The notes under the pieces are model-generated. The model ran no database searches. It was not told where the DNA came from and worked only from the letters and a program-made list of their open reading frames with translations. Of a stretch of 64,000 bases of DNA, positions 25,462 to 33,572 are shown piece by piece. Location: assembly GCA_965660165.1 (NCBI GenBank), contig CBFHYU010000008.1, positions 1 through 64,000 on the forward strand. The letters are read 5' to 3'. The first letter of the stretch is position 1. Each line of letters opens with the position of its first letter. Source of the stretch: WTJO01 sp965660165 (GTDB taxonomy: Bacteria > Pseudomonadota > Alphaproteobacteria > Puniceispirillales > Puniceispirillaceae). The position numbers and the translations under genes were made by a program.

Positions 25462-26055
25462 ATGGCACGTATGAAGTTCCTTTGTGATGCTGAACGTTGC
25501 ATTGAATGTAACGCCTGTGTCACAGCTTGTAAAAACGAGCACGAAGTTCCATGGGGTGTGAATCGCCGTCGTGTGGTAACCATTCAGGATGGTAAGCCAG
25601 GTGAGAGATCTATCTCTGTTGCCTGTATGCACTGTTCTGATGCGCCCTGCACAGCTGTTTGTCCGGTAGATTGTTTCTATCAGACAGATCAGGGGGTTGT
25701 TCTTCACTCTAAAGACCTATGTATCGGATGTGGCTATTGCTTCTATGCATGTCCATTTGGTGCGCCTCAATATCCGCAGGCCGGTAATTACGGCTCACGT
25801 GGTAAGATGGACAAATGTACATTCTGTGCAGGCGGCCCTGAGGAAAATATGTCTGAAGTGGAATTCCAGAAATATGGACGCAACAGACTAGCCGAAGGCA
25901 AATTGCCTATCTGTGCTGAAATGTGTTCAACCAAAGCGCTATTGGCAGGTGACGGAGACCAGGTCTCTAACATCTTCCGCGAGCGTGTGGTAGGACGCGG
26001 CTTTGGCTCAGGCGCTTGGGGATGGGGTACAGCCTACACCACCAAGAGCGGCTAA
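25462..26055 (+). CDS. fdhB: Formate dehydrogenase iron-sulfur subunit FdhB
   Basis: A 197-aa electron-transfer subunit. It has four [4Fe-4S] clusters, from the runs CIECNACVTAC, CMHCSDAPCTAVC, CIGCGYCFYAC and CTFC...CAEMC. The transmembrane anchor of E. coli FdnH is missing, so it attaches only through FdhA and FdhC. It has no signal peptide and would be exported with FdhA on the Tat route. GGAGGA precedes the ATG by 6 bases. It is 11 bp after fdhA. Confidence 0.95.
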   Translation: MARMKFLCDAERCIECNACVTACKNEHEVPWGVNRRRVVTIQDGKPGERSISVACMHCSDAPCTAVCPVDCFYQTDQGVVLHSKDLCIGCGYCFYACPFGAPQYPQAGNYGSRGKMDKCTFCAGGPEENMSEVEFQKYGRNRLAEGKLPICAEMCSTKALLAGDGDQVSNIFRERVVGRGFGSGAWGWGTAYTTKSG

Positions 26056-26077
26056 GGGTTCATGAACATATAGCGAT

Positions 26078-26130
26078 AGAAGGGGAATGAGGGCTTAACA
26101 TAGTTGTGTTAGCGCTATCTTTCCCCTTCT
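26078..26130 (+). terminator. Hairpin after fdhB
   Basis: A perfect 10-bp arm pair AGAAGGGGAA (26078-26087) / TTCCCCTTCT (26121-26130) encloses an inner small hairpin. There is no strong T-run, so it may be a partial terminator or an mRNA-stabilising structure that separates high expression of fdhA/B from fdhC. Confidence 0.5.
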
Positions 26131-26192
26131 TTGCATTGCCTGTTACCGCATAATTTATGCAGGCTAATCTTCATGTCTAATGTGAGATATAA

Positions 26193-26381
26193 ATGAAAAA
26201 ACTGGTTATATTTACGCTATCAGCGTTGTTAGTCTTGGGTGCATCTGCATGCCGCAAGGAAGAACAAAACAGAATAACGATGTATCAGAAGGGAACCTAT
26301 TTGGGGAAGGCTGATACACACCTTTCAGATGATGCTATTCGCAACCTAGCCAACCATACACGACAGCAGGCTGCGTGGTAA
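26193..26381 (+). CDS. Small lipoprotein between fdhB and fdhC
   Basis: A 62-aa lipoprotein with lipobox LGASAC at the end of a 20-residue signal. The mature 43 residues include RITMYQKGTYLGKADTHLSDDAI. Similar small lipoproteins appear beside formate dehydrogenase or cytochrome genes. Function unknown. A chaperone or anchor for the periplasmic complex is plausible. Confidence 0.7.
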   Translation: MKKLVIFTLSALLVLGASACRKEEQNRITMYQKGTYLGKADTHLSDDAIRNLANHTRQQAAW

Positions 26382-26482
26382 CATAACCTAACGCTGTCCT
26401 GATAGCTTCAGGTGCAGATTATTTATGCCAATGTGGTAAAAGTGTTCCCACAAAACGGCAGATTAAACGGGAGTAACTAGAG

Positions 26483-27568
26483 ATGAAAGCGCAACCATCA
26501 AAGATGCCAAACTGGGGTATTGTGATGCTGGTGTTGACTGTTTTAAGTCTCAATATTGCAGTTCTACAAAGCCCTGCGATTGCCCAAACCTCTGGCGAGG
26601 TGCCTGGTCAGTCACTTGGTCTCAATTCTGATGCCGATTTATGGCGATTTATCAGACAGGGAAATTCTGGAAATATTTCAATGAAGGACGAGCTTGCTGC
26701 CGTCATGATTCAGTCAGAAGGTGATAATTGGCGTGCCGTACGGAACGGCCCCATATCTATTTATGGCGCGGCCGCTGTGCTTGGCATGATATTTCTGCTT
26801 GCTATTTTTTATAGCTGGCGCGGACGGATTAAAATTGAAGCAGGCACGTCTGATAAGACGATTTTGCGGTTTGGCTCAATAGACAGATTTGCCCATTGGC
26901 TGATGGCAGGCTCGTTTGTAGTGCTGGCTATCACTGGATTAAATCTTCTATATGGCCGTTATATTATTTTGCCAATTCTTGGGCCTGAAATGTTCAGTAT
27001 GATCACAACGGCTGGCAAATTTGCCCATAATTACCTGTCTTTCGCCTTTATGGCGGGACTGGCATTATCCTTTATTTTATGGGTGCGTCATAATATCCCC
27101 TCAAAGATTGATATTGCATGGCTGAAAGCAGGTGGCGGCATCTTTGTGAAAGGCGCTCATCCACCCGCACGTAAATTTAATGCTGGCCAGAAAATGATTT
27201 TCTGGATTGTGATGATTGGCGGCTTTTCAGTATCGCTTAGCGGTATTGCCCTGATGTTTCCGTTTCAGACTGAAATGTTTGCCAAAACCTTTGGCATTCT
27301 GAATGTGATTGGCTTTGATTTGCCAACATCGCTAACAGCGCTTCAGGAACAGCAATTAAATCAGCTATGGCATGGTATTGTGTCACTTGTATTGATGACT
27401 ATCATTCTGGCGCATATCTATATTGGCTCTGTTGGGATGGAAGGTGCGCTTGATGCTATGAATTCAGGCAGAGTTGATAGAAATTGGGCGAAAGAGCATC
27501 ATAATTTATGGGTTGAAGAGGTTGATGCAGAATCAAAATCTTCACGCAAAGCAGCGCCTGCTGAATAA
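26483..27568 (+). CDS. fdhC: Formate dehydrogenase cytochrome b subunit FdhC
   Basis: A 361-aa membrane subunit. A signal-like first helix (about 12-35) is followed by a periplasmic stretch of about 60 residues, then a four-helix cytochrome b domain. Histidines suited to heme b are in FAHWLMAG, AHNYLSFAF and LWHGIVSLV (and HIYIGS). It takes electrons from FdhB and passes them to quinone. A CGGGAG site lies 11 bp upstream of the ATG. The family is the FdoI/FdhC cytochrome b556 group. Confidence 0.93.
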   Translation: MKAQPSKMPNWGIVMLVLTVLSLNIAVLQSPAIAQTSGEVPGQSLGLNSDADLWRFIRQGNSGNISMKDELAAVMIQSEGDNWRAVRNGPISIYGAAAVLGMIFLLAIFYSWRGRIKIEAGTSDKTILRFGSIDRFAHWLMAGSFVVLAITGLNLLYGRYIILPILGPEMFSMITTAGKFAHNYLSFAFMAGLALSFILWVRHNIPSKIDIAWLKAGGGIFVKGAHPPARKFNAGQKMIFWIVMIGGFSVSLSGIALMFPFQTEMFAKTFGILNVIGFDLPTSLTALQEQQLNQLWHGIVSLVLMTIILAHIYIGSVGMEGALDAMNSGRVDRNWAKEHHNLWVEEVDAESKSSRKAAPAE

Positions 27569-27574
27569 TAGATT

Positions 27575-27601
27575 AAGGGGCATGGCTAGGCTATGCCCCT
27601 T
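27575..27601 (+). terminator. Possible terminator after fdhC
   Basis: A 9-bp stem AAGGGGCAT / ATGCCCCTT with a 9-base loop. Its tail (ATTTGATTATATT) is only partly T-rich, so termination may be incomplete. Confidence 0.5.
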
Positions 27602-27662
27602 ATTTGATTATATTGTCTTGATGCACTTTCACGCTCTCAGCAAATCTATATTTGATGCTATC

Positions 27663-29063
27663 ATGTTAGCCAGCACTATAATATTATCCCCAAAAATTTG
27701 GCTTAAACCTATCTTGTGTGCGGCCTTATATGGGCTTGCCTTTACCAGCCTATCAGCGCCATTTTGGTCTAGTGCGCATGCCATTGAAGAATATACCGCA
27801 CATGGCGGGCCTGTAAAACATCTTGATTTGTCGGCAGATGGTGCATTGATGGTCAGTGCCAGCTTTGATTATTCTGCGGTGCTATGGAGCCTGCCTGAAT
27901 ATGCTGAAGTGGCTAGCCTTATTGGGCATGATGCGGCAGTGAATATCGCGCGCTTTTCATCCGATGGAAACTGGCTGGTTACTGGCGGAGATGATAATCA
28001 GGTGTTGATATGGCCGCTAAATACACTGCTTGCCAGTCCAGATGAGGTTGAACCTATAAAGCTGACAGGTCATAAGGGCAAAATAGTTGGGCTGAATTTT
28101 TCGAAAGACAATAAATTCCTGATTTCATCTAGCTGGGATGGAACAGCAATTATCTGGGAGCTAGCGCTAGCGGCAGCTGGCGATGATGGGTTCGTGATGC
28201 GGCTTGATGGGCATGAAGGTCCAGTAAATTCTGCTAGCTTTTCTGATGATGGCAAATTTGTCTATACTGCGGGCTATGATGGCCATATTCGGTATTGGCG
28301 GCTTGCAGACAGAACATTTCTGCGCTCAATCATCAGAAATGGCTGGGGCGTGAATGTAATGCATGTTGATGAGGGGGCTAAGCTCATCGCTTATGGCACG
28401 ACAGATGGCGCTATGGTTATCTATGATATGGAAACAGATTCTGAGCTGGTACGGATGGGGGATGAACGCGTGCCAGTCTTATCTGTTGCGATTTCGCAAG
28501 ATAACGCGCAAATCGGGTTCGGTAACGCTAAGGGAATGGTGAAAATCATAAATCTAGCTGATATGAGCCTGTTACGTGATTTTAAGGCAGCTAATGGGCC
28601 TATCTGGTCATTATTGCTGATGCCGCAATCAGGCGATATGGTTGTGGCCAGCCTAGATGATTTTATCTCAAAATGGCAAATTCAGGATTTTCCCCCAGAA
28701 ATTCTGAATAGTCCAGGACCTTCTAGGCGGTTTCATCCTACCGAAGACATTAGCAATGGTGAGCGTCAATTTGCCCGTAAATGTTCGGTATGTCATACCT
28801 TAGAAGCAGATGGCAGGCGGCGTGCAGGACCTACGTTATTCGGCCTGTTTGGGCGCAAAGCTGGCAGTTTGCCTGATTATCCCTATTCACAAGCTTTACT
28901 GGATTCAGATATCATATGGTCAGCAGATGAGGTAGCCAGATTATTTACAGATGGCCCTGATATTGTGACACCTGGCACGAAAATGCCAATTCAACGCATG
29001 AAAAATAAACAAGATAGAGATGATCTGATTGCATTTCTTGAACAAGTAACTCAAAAAGAGTGA
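27663..29063 (+). CDS. Periplasmic WD40-repeat protein fused to a C-terminal cytochrome c
   Basis: A protein of about 466 aa (start 27663, with 27621 as the alternative). A signal peptide ends near SSAHA. Six to seven WD40-type repeats follow (HGGPVKHLDLSADGALMVSASFD, then IGHDAAVN, LTGHKGKI, LDGHEGPVN), a beta-propeller. The last 110 residues are a class I cytochrome c with heme motif CSVCH and the mitochondrial-like GPTLFGLFGRKAG, with a possible methionine ligand in TKMPIQ. A propeller plus heme suggests a periplasmic electron carrier or docking partner for the formate dehydrogenase. The function is not established. Confidence 0.85.
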   Translation: MLASTIILSPKIWLKPILCAALYGLAFTSLSAPFWSSAHAIEEYTAHGGPVKHLDLSADGALMVSASFDYSAVLWSLPEYAEVASLIGHDAAVNIARFSSDGNWLVTGGDDNQVLIWPLNTLLASPDEVEPIKLTGHKGKIVGLNFSKDNKFLISSSWDGTAIIWELALAAAGDDGFVMRLDGHEGPVNSASFSDDGKFVYTAGYDGHIRYWRLADRTFLRSIIRNGWGVNVMHVDEGAKLIAYGTTDGAMVIYDMETDSELVRMGDERVPVLSVAISQDNAQIGFGNAKGMVKIINLADMSLLRDFKAANGPIWSLLLMPQSGDMVVASLDDFISKWQIQDFPPEILNSPGPSRRFHPTEDISNGERQFARKCSVCHTLEADGRRRAGPTLFGLFGRKAGSLPDYPYSQALLDSDIIWSADEVARLFTDGPDIVTPGTKMPIQRMKNKQDRDDLIAFLEQVTQKE

Positions 29064-29089
29064 CATAAAGTCTTATTTAGGAGAATGAC

Positions 29090-29212
29090 ATGAAAATATT
29101 CCTAATCAGCTCAGCGGTAGCTATTTTAATTGGTGTCGGTGGATATTTTGTCCTTACTTCTCTTGGCACTGATTCCGCCTCAGTCCATTCAGGTGAATCT
29201 GTTAGGCTGTGA
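29090..29212 (+). CDS. 40-aa membrane peptide coupled to the protease gene
   Basis: ATG at 29090-29092 opens a 40-codon frame. It starts MKIFLISSAVAILIGVGGYF and ends GESVRL. TTTAGGAGA lies 5-8 bases upstream. The first 26 residues form one transmembrane or signal-anchor helix, the rest a short polar tail. Its TGA overlaps the GTG of the next gene (GTGA), so it is translationally coupled to the protease. It belongs to the small single-helix proteins often lost from annotation. Confidence 0.7.
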   Translation: MKIFLISSAVAILIGVGGYFVLTSLGTDSASVHSGESVRL

Positions 29213-29997
29213 TACACCGACGCGTGTGGGCAACCCATCATAATGTGACGGGGTGTGTTGTGCTATTGATGCTATGGCTGGTATCCGCCACTAGCTCACT
29301 TGCAGATCACGGCCCTCATAGCTATCAGGCTATTGCTGGCTCAGTGGTAAAAATCCTACCTAGTTGGCCAGGGTATGAGCGTCCTGGTTTTGGCGCACCC
29401 AAAGGCACAGCACCTGAAGGAAGCGGTTTCTATCTCGCCCCCTCATTTCAGGCAGGGGCGCAAACCCGTTTTATCATCACCTCTGCCCATGTAATCAATA
29501 AAGCCGAGCGGATTGAAATCGAAACAGCGTCATTTCGCGAGGATGCAAGATTGGTGGTGCTTGACAAGGCACGGGATATTGCAATTCTTGAAGGCAAAAC
29601 ATTAGGGTCATCAGTTGCGATAACCAGCATAAAACCACCCGCCATAGGCAGGCATATATGTGTATTGGGAAACCCGTTTGGGCTAGGCAATAGCTTTTCA
29701 TGCGGCGTGGTATCTGCTGTCAATCGCAAGGCAGGGTTTCAGCAAATTGAAGATTTTATCCAAATAGATGCTGCTGTTAATCCAGGTATGTCTGGCGGCG
29801 CATTGATAAATGGAAAGGGTGAATTGCTAGGGATGGTAAATGCAATTTTCACGAAAGAAGCCGATATTGATGCAGGGGTAAATTTTGCCATTTCAAATGC
29901 ATTATTGCTTGAAACGATTATGAATGGACGCTCTGGTTTTTGTCAGGCAGAAAATCGTTCTGAGCTTTTGACAAACTGTGCTGTTTCTCTAAACTAG
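29209..29997 (+). CDS. Secreted trypsin-like serine protease (S1C)
   Basis: A 262-aa protein with a signal peptide (to about residue 32) and a trypsin/DegP-like fold. The triad is visible as His in ITSAHVIN, Asp in ARDIAILEG and Ser in NPGMSGGAL. There is no PDZ domain, so it is shorter than DegP. It starts with GTG and overlaps the small membrane peptide's stop. Its place between the formate operon's cytochrome and the molybdopterin genes suggests quality control of the periplasmic enzyme complex, an inference. Confidence 0.85.
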   Translation: MIHRRVWATHHNVTGCVVLLMLWLVSATSSLADHGPHSYQAIAGSVVKILPSWPGYERPGFGAPKGTAPEGSGFYLAPSFQAGAQTRFIITSAHVINKAERIEIETASFREDARLVVLDKARDIAILEGKTLGSSVAITSIKPPAIGRHICVLGNPFGLGNSFSCGVVSAVNRKAGFQQIEDFIQIDAAVNPGMSGGALINGKGELLGMVNAIFTKEADIDAGVNFAISNALLLETIMNGRSGFCQAENRSELLTNCAVSLN

Positions 29998-30077
29998 ACA
30001 TCTGCTCTAGTAGCGCTATCTTGTAGGCACAGGCTATTGCGCTGTAACATGCTTGTGGCAACGAAAAAAAGGGTGTT

Positions 30078-31082
30078 ATGACCGAAAACCAACTCATTGA
30101 TCCGTTTGGACGCACTGTTGATTACATCCGCATGTCAGTAACAGACAGGTGCGATTTTAGATGCGTATATTGCATGGCAGAAGAAATGACCTTTCTGCCA
30201 AAATCAGAGCTGTTAACGATTGAAGAGCTTGAGGTAGTCGCGCGCCGCTTTATGGCTATGGGAACCAGAAAAATACGGCTGACAGGCGGTGAGCCGCTGG
30301 TCAGACGTAATATCATTCAGCTTATCCGTAATTTGGGGGCAGAGGTAAAATCTGGCAATCTGGATGAGCTTACCATTACAACAAATGGCTCACAGCTATC
30401 AAAAATGGCAGATGATCTGGCGGATGCTGGTGTAAGACGTATCAATGTGTCGATTGATACGCTTGATAAAGACAAGTTCAAGCTGATTACCCGTTGGGGC
30501 GATCTGGATAAGGTGCTTGAGGGGCTTCATGCCGCAACACGAGCAGGCTTGAAGATTAAGCTAAATGCTGTTGCATTAAAGGGTGTGAATGACGACGAGC
30601 TGGCAGATATGGTTAGCTGGTGCGGCGATATGGGCTATGACATGACCATCATTGAGGTGATGCCCATGGGCGATATTGGTAACGAAAATAGAATCGGCCA
30701 ATATATGCCTGTATCGGTAGTAAGAAGCAGGCTGTCAAAGCAATTCACACTGATAGATTCTGCTCATAAATCTGCTGGGCCTGCTCGTTATGTTGATGTT
30801 CAGGAAACAGGCCAAAAACTAGGCTTTATTACGCCAATGACACATAATTTTTGTGAAAGTTGTAATCGAGTGCGTATTACCTGTACAGGCCAGCTATATA
30901 TGTGTCTGGGTCAGGAAGATAACGCAGACTTATCGCATGCATTGCGCTCTGGCGGAGAGCCAGCATTGGATGCCAGCATTATTGAAGCAATTAGCCGCAA
31001 GCCAAAAGGACATGATTTTGTGATTAGCAGGCGCGTTGATAATGTGGCAGTGGGCAGACATATGAACGTCACTGGAGGCTGA
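30078..31082 (+). CDS. moaA: GTP 3',8-cyclase MoaA
   Basis: A 334-aa radical-SAM enzyme that starts molybdopterin biosynthesis from GTP. The N-terminal [4Fe-4S] motif is C25-x3-C29-x2-C32 (CDFRCVYC). The second cluster is C259-x2-C262-x13-C276. The C-terminal GG dipeptide (NVTGG), needed for activity, is intact. It leads the cofactor operon moaA-mobB-moeA-moaD-moaE. Two usual genes, moaB/mogA and moaC, are not in the window. Confidence 0.96.
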   Translation: MTENQLIDPFGRTVDYIRMSVTDRCDFRCVYCMAEEMTFLPKSELLTIEELEVVARRFMAMGTRKIRLTGGEPLVRRNIIQLIRNLGAEVKSGNLDELTITTNGSQLSKMADDLADAGVRRINVSIDTLDKDKFKLITRWGDLDKVLEGLHAATRAGLKIKLNAVALKGVNDDELADMVSWCGDMGYDMTIIEVMPMGDIGNENRIGQYMPVSVVRSRLSKQFTLIDSAHKSAGPARYVDVQETGQKLGFITPMTHNFCESCNRVRITCTGQLYMCLGQEDNADLSHALRSGGEPALDASIIEAISRKPKGHDFVISRRVDNVAVGRHMNVTGG

Positions 31083-31086
31083 GGCA

Positions 31087-31599
31087 ATGACACAGCCTAT
31101 CCTGTTTGGTTTGGCGGGGTGGTCAGGCTCTGGTAAGACCACGATTGCAGAACAGCTTATTTCATTATTCTCAGAACAGGGATTTTCTGTTGGCACAATC
31201 AAACATGCCCATCATGAATTTGACGCAGATGTGAGGGGCAAAGATAGCTGGCGCCACCGTCAGGCTGGGGCTGTTAATGTGATTGTGTCATCTGATATCC
31301 GCACGGCTCACTTTACCGAACATGCCAATATGCAACCACCATCACTGGATGAGTTGCTGGCACGATCTCAAAATCTGGATATTGTGCTGGTAGAAGGGTT
31401 CAAAAAGGAAGCTGTGCCTAAAATTGAAATTTGGCGCTCAGAAAATGAAAAACCCTATCTATTTCCAGATGATGCGCAAATAAAGGCATTTGCTTCGCCC
31501 TCGGCGGTGACTGATTGCGATTTGCCGCAGCTTGATTTGAATAATGCCTCTGATATTGCGCGCTTTATTCTGTCGTCTGATTTATTTTTGCGAGCATAG
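31087..31599 (+). CDS. mobB: Molybdopterin-guanine dinucleotide adaptor MobB
   Basis: A 170-aa P-loop GTPase. Walker A GWSGSGKTT is at residues 11-19, with VGTIKHAHHEFDAD, RQAGAVNVIVSS and VLVEGFKKEAVPKIE typical of MobB. It helps add GMP to molybdopterin, with MobA, which is not in the window. It starts 4 bp after moaA. Confidence 0.92.
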   Translation: MTQPILFGLAGWSGSGKTTIAEQLISLFSEQGFSVGTIKHAHHEFDADVRGKDSWRHRQAGAVNVIVSSDIRTAHFTEHANMQPPSLDELLARSQNLDIVLVEGFKKEAVPKIEIWRSENEKPYLFPDDAQIKAFASPSAVTDCDLPQLDLNNASDIARFILSSDLFLRA

Positions 31600-31602
31600 A
31601 GA

Positions 31603-32844
31603 ATGGCGCACCCTGTATTAACAGCGCTTGATACAGCTCAGAATAAGCTATTTTCTGCGGCTAAACAGGTAGCAAATCCAGATATATGCACACGCACCAT
31701 AGCTCAGGCTGATGGATATGTTATCGCTCAGGATGCGATTAGCCCGCATGATTTGCCGCCAAATCCAACAAGCGCTGTTGACGGGTTTGCTATCCATGCC
31801 GAGACACATGCGAATACTCCAGATAAACAATTCAAGATTATTGGCACTGCCCGCGCAGGCCATCCATTTTTAGGGGTGGTAAAGGCAGATGAAGCAGTGC
31901 GAATTTATACAGGGGCGGTTATGCCGCAAGGCCCTGATTGTGTGCTGATGCATGAAGATTGCCATGTTGCGGATGATATGGTCAGCTCTGACGTGCGGTT
32001 GTCAGCACAGACCAATATCAGGCCGCAAGGCGAGAATGTCGCGAAAGGTGAGGTGCTTGTCTCAAAAGGTCAGCGTCTTTTGCCCGCTGCGATTGGACAG
32101 CTAAGCGCTGGGGGGATTTCCAAAATATCCTGCTATCAGCCACTATCAGCCAGCATCCTTAGTATGGGGGACGAGATTGTTCCAGCTGAAACAGGGGCGC
32201 TTAATACAGGCCAAATTTTCGATAGCAACAGGCCAATGCTGGCTAGCCTTGTGCGCCAGAATGGGGTGAGGCTGATTGATGGGGGTATTGTCGAGGACAG
32301 TAAAGAGGCGCTTGTTGCGGCCTATTCAACGGCGCTTTCAGCTAGCGATATTGTGATTTCGTCTGCAGGTGCATCTGACGGGGCAGAAGATCATACCCAA
32401 GCCGCACTAGCAGAGATTGGCGCAGAGGTAATTTTCTGGCGAGTTGCGATTAAACCTGGCCGTCCTATATCAGTGGCACAAATTGGCCGTAAATTCATTT
32501 TCTGCTTACCTGGCAATCCCGTTGCTGTATTTGTATGTTTTATGCTGTTTGTGCGCCCTGTGATTGATATCCTGTCAGGTGCTGAGCCACGCCCATTGCT
32601 AAAATGGCCAGTAAAGGCTAGCTTTAGCTATAAAAAACGTAAAGGTCGGATTGAATTTTTGCGCTGTAAGCTTGTAAAAGGTCAGGATGGCCAGCTTGAG
32701 GCGCATATTCACGGGCGCAAAGGCGCTGGTGTTATCTCCTCATTATTAGGGGCAGACGGGCTTATCGAAATACCTCTTGATGCGGAATATATAGATGAGG
32801 GCACCATGTTAACTGTTATTCCATTTTCAGAAGGTGGGCTATGA
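31603..32844 (+). CDS. moeA: Molybdopterin molybdotransferase MoeA
   Basis: A 413-aa MoeA that inserts the metal oxyanion into adenylated molybdopterin. Motifs present: SAVDGFAI, AGHPFLGVV, IYTGAVMPQGPD, SMGDEIV, SAGASDGAEDH and the C-terminal domain IV. Length and order are normal. It overlaps moaD by 4 bp. In a tungsten-using cell this protein could handle tungstate instead. Confidence 0.95.
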   Translation: MAHPVLTALDTAQNKLFSAAKQVANPDICTRTIAQADGYVIAQDAISPHDLPPNPTSAVDGFAIHAETHANTPDKQFKIIGTARAGHPFLGVVKADEAVRIYTGAVMPQGPDCVLMHEDCHVADDMVSSDVRLSAQTNIRPQGENVAKGEVLVSKGQRLLPAAIGQLSAGGISKISCYQPLSASILSMGDEIVPAETGALNTGQIFDSNRPMLASLVRQNGVRLIDGGIVEDSKEALVAAYSTALSASDIVISSAGASDGAEDHTQAALAEIGAEVIFWRVAIKPGRPISVAQIGRKFIFCLPGNPVAVFVCFMLFVRPVIDILSGAEPRPLLKWPVKASFSYKKRKGRIEFLRCKLVKGQDGQLEAHIHGRKGAGVISSLLGADGLIEIPLDAEYIDEGTMLTVIPFSEGGL

Positions 32845-33092
32845 AGATACGATATTTTGCATGGATGAGAGAACATACTGGCACTGCCTCTGAAGAGCTG
32901 TCTTTACCAGCAGAGATAACTACAGTTGGCCAGCTTGCAGATCATCTAAAAGCAACCTCAGATGGTCATAATATCGCCCTTCGGAACATGAAAACAGTTC
33001 GGGTTGCGGTAAATCAGCAATATGCTCAGCTTGATAGTCCGATTTCCGATACTGATGAGGTTGCCTTTTTCCCGCCCGTGACAGGGGGCTAG
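32841..33092 (+). CDS. moaD: Molybdopterin synthase sulfur carrier MoaD
   Basis: An 83-aa ubiquitin-fold sulfur carrier. The C-terminus FFPPVTGG carries the glycine pair that is thiocarboxylated. It works with MoaE in molybdopterin synthase. Its ATG overlaps the moeA stop. Confidence 0.94.
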   Translation: MKIRYFAWMREHTGTASEELSLPAEITTVGQLADHLKATSDGHNIALRNMKTVRVAVNQQYAQLDSPISDTDEVAFFPPVTGG

Positions 33093-33098
33093 GCGGAT

Positions 33099-33545
33099 AT
33101 GGGAAAGATTCTTGTAACAGAAGATGATTTCGATATTGGGCATGAGATGGATTTGCTTAAGCAAAGCGGTGTAGGCGCGATTGCAAGCTTTGTTGGTATT
33201 GTGCGCGATCATGCAGAAGGCCCTACTTTGCTGTCTATGACGCTTGAGCATTATGACGGGATGACAGAACAGGAAATAGGCAAGATTATAGATATTGCCT
33301 ATGATAGATGGCCACTTGCCGCTATTACGGTGATTCACAGAATTGGCAGATTATTGCCGCATGAAAATATTGTGTTTGTTGGCACAGCGTCAGCCCATCG
33401 TGAAGCTGCGTTTCAAAGCGCACATTTCATAATGGATTATCTGAAAACCAGTGCGCCCTTCTGGAAATGCGAAGAAACAGACGCTGGCGCATCATGGGTG
33501 GATGCACGTGACACAGATGATACAGCGCTGGAAAAATGGCGCTAA
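33099..33545 (+). CDS. moaE: Molybdopterin synthase catalytic subunit MoaE
   Basis: A 148-aa subunit that converts precursor Z to molybdopterin. Conserved parts: GAIASFVGIVRDHAEG, LEHYDGMTEQEI, HRIGRLLPHENIVFVGTASAHREAAF, and the YLKTSAPFWKCE active-site segment with its essential lysine. It closes the moa/moe operon and converges with a flavoprotein gene 28 bp later. Confidence 0.95.
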   Translation: MGKILVTEDDFDIGHEMDLLKQSGVGAIASFVGIVRDHAEGPTLLSMTLEHYDGMTEQEIGKIIDIAYDRWPLAAITVIHRIGRLLPHENIVFVGTASAHREAAFQSAHFIMDYLKTSAPFWKCEETDAGASWVDARDTDDTALEKWR

Positions 33546-33572
33546 ATTCTATCTAACAGGTGTCACATAGCG

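Noticed and set aside
27474..27662. Upstream extension of the WD40-cytochrome c frame
   Set aside because: The extra codons overlap fdhC and lack signal-peptide character. The signal peptide starts at 27663 or 27621.
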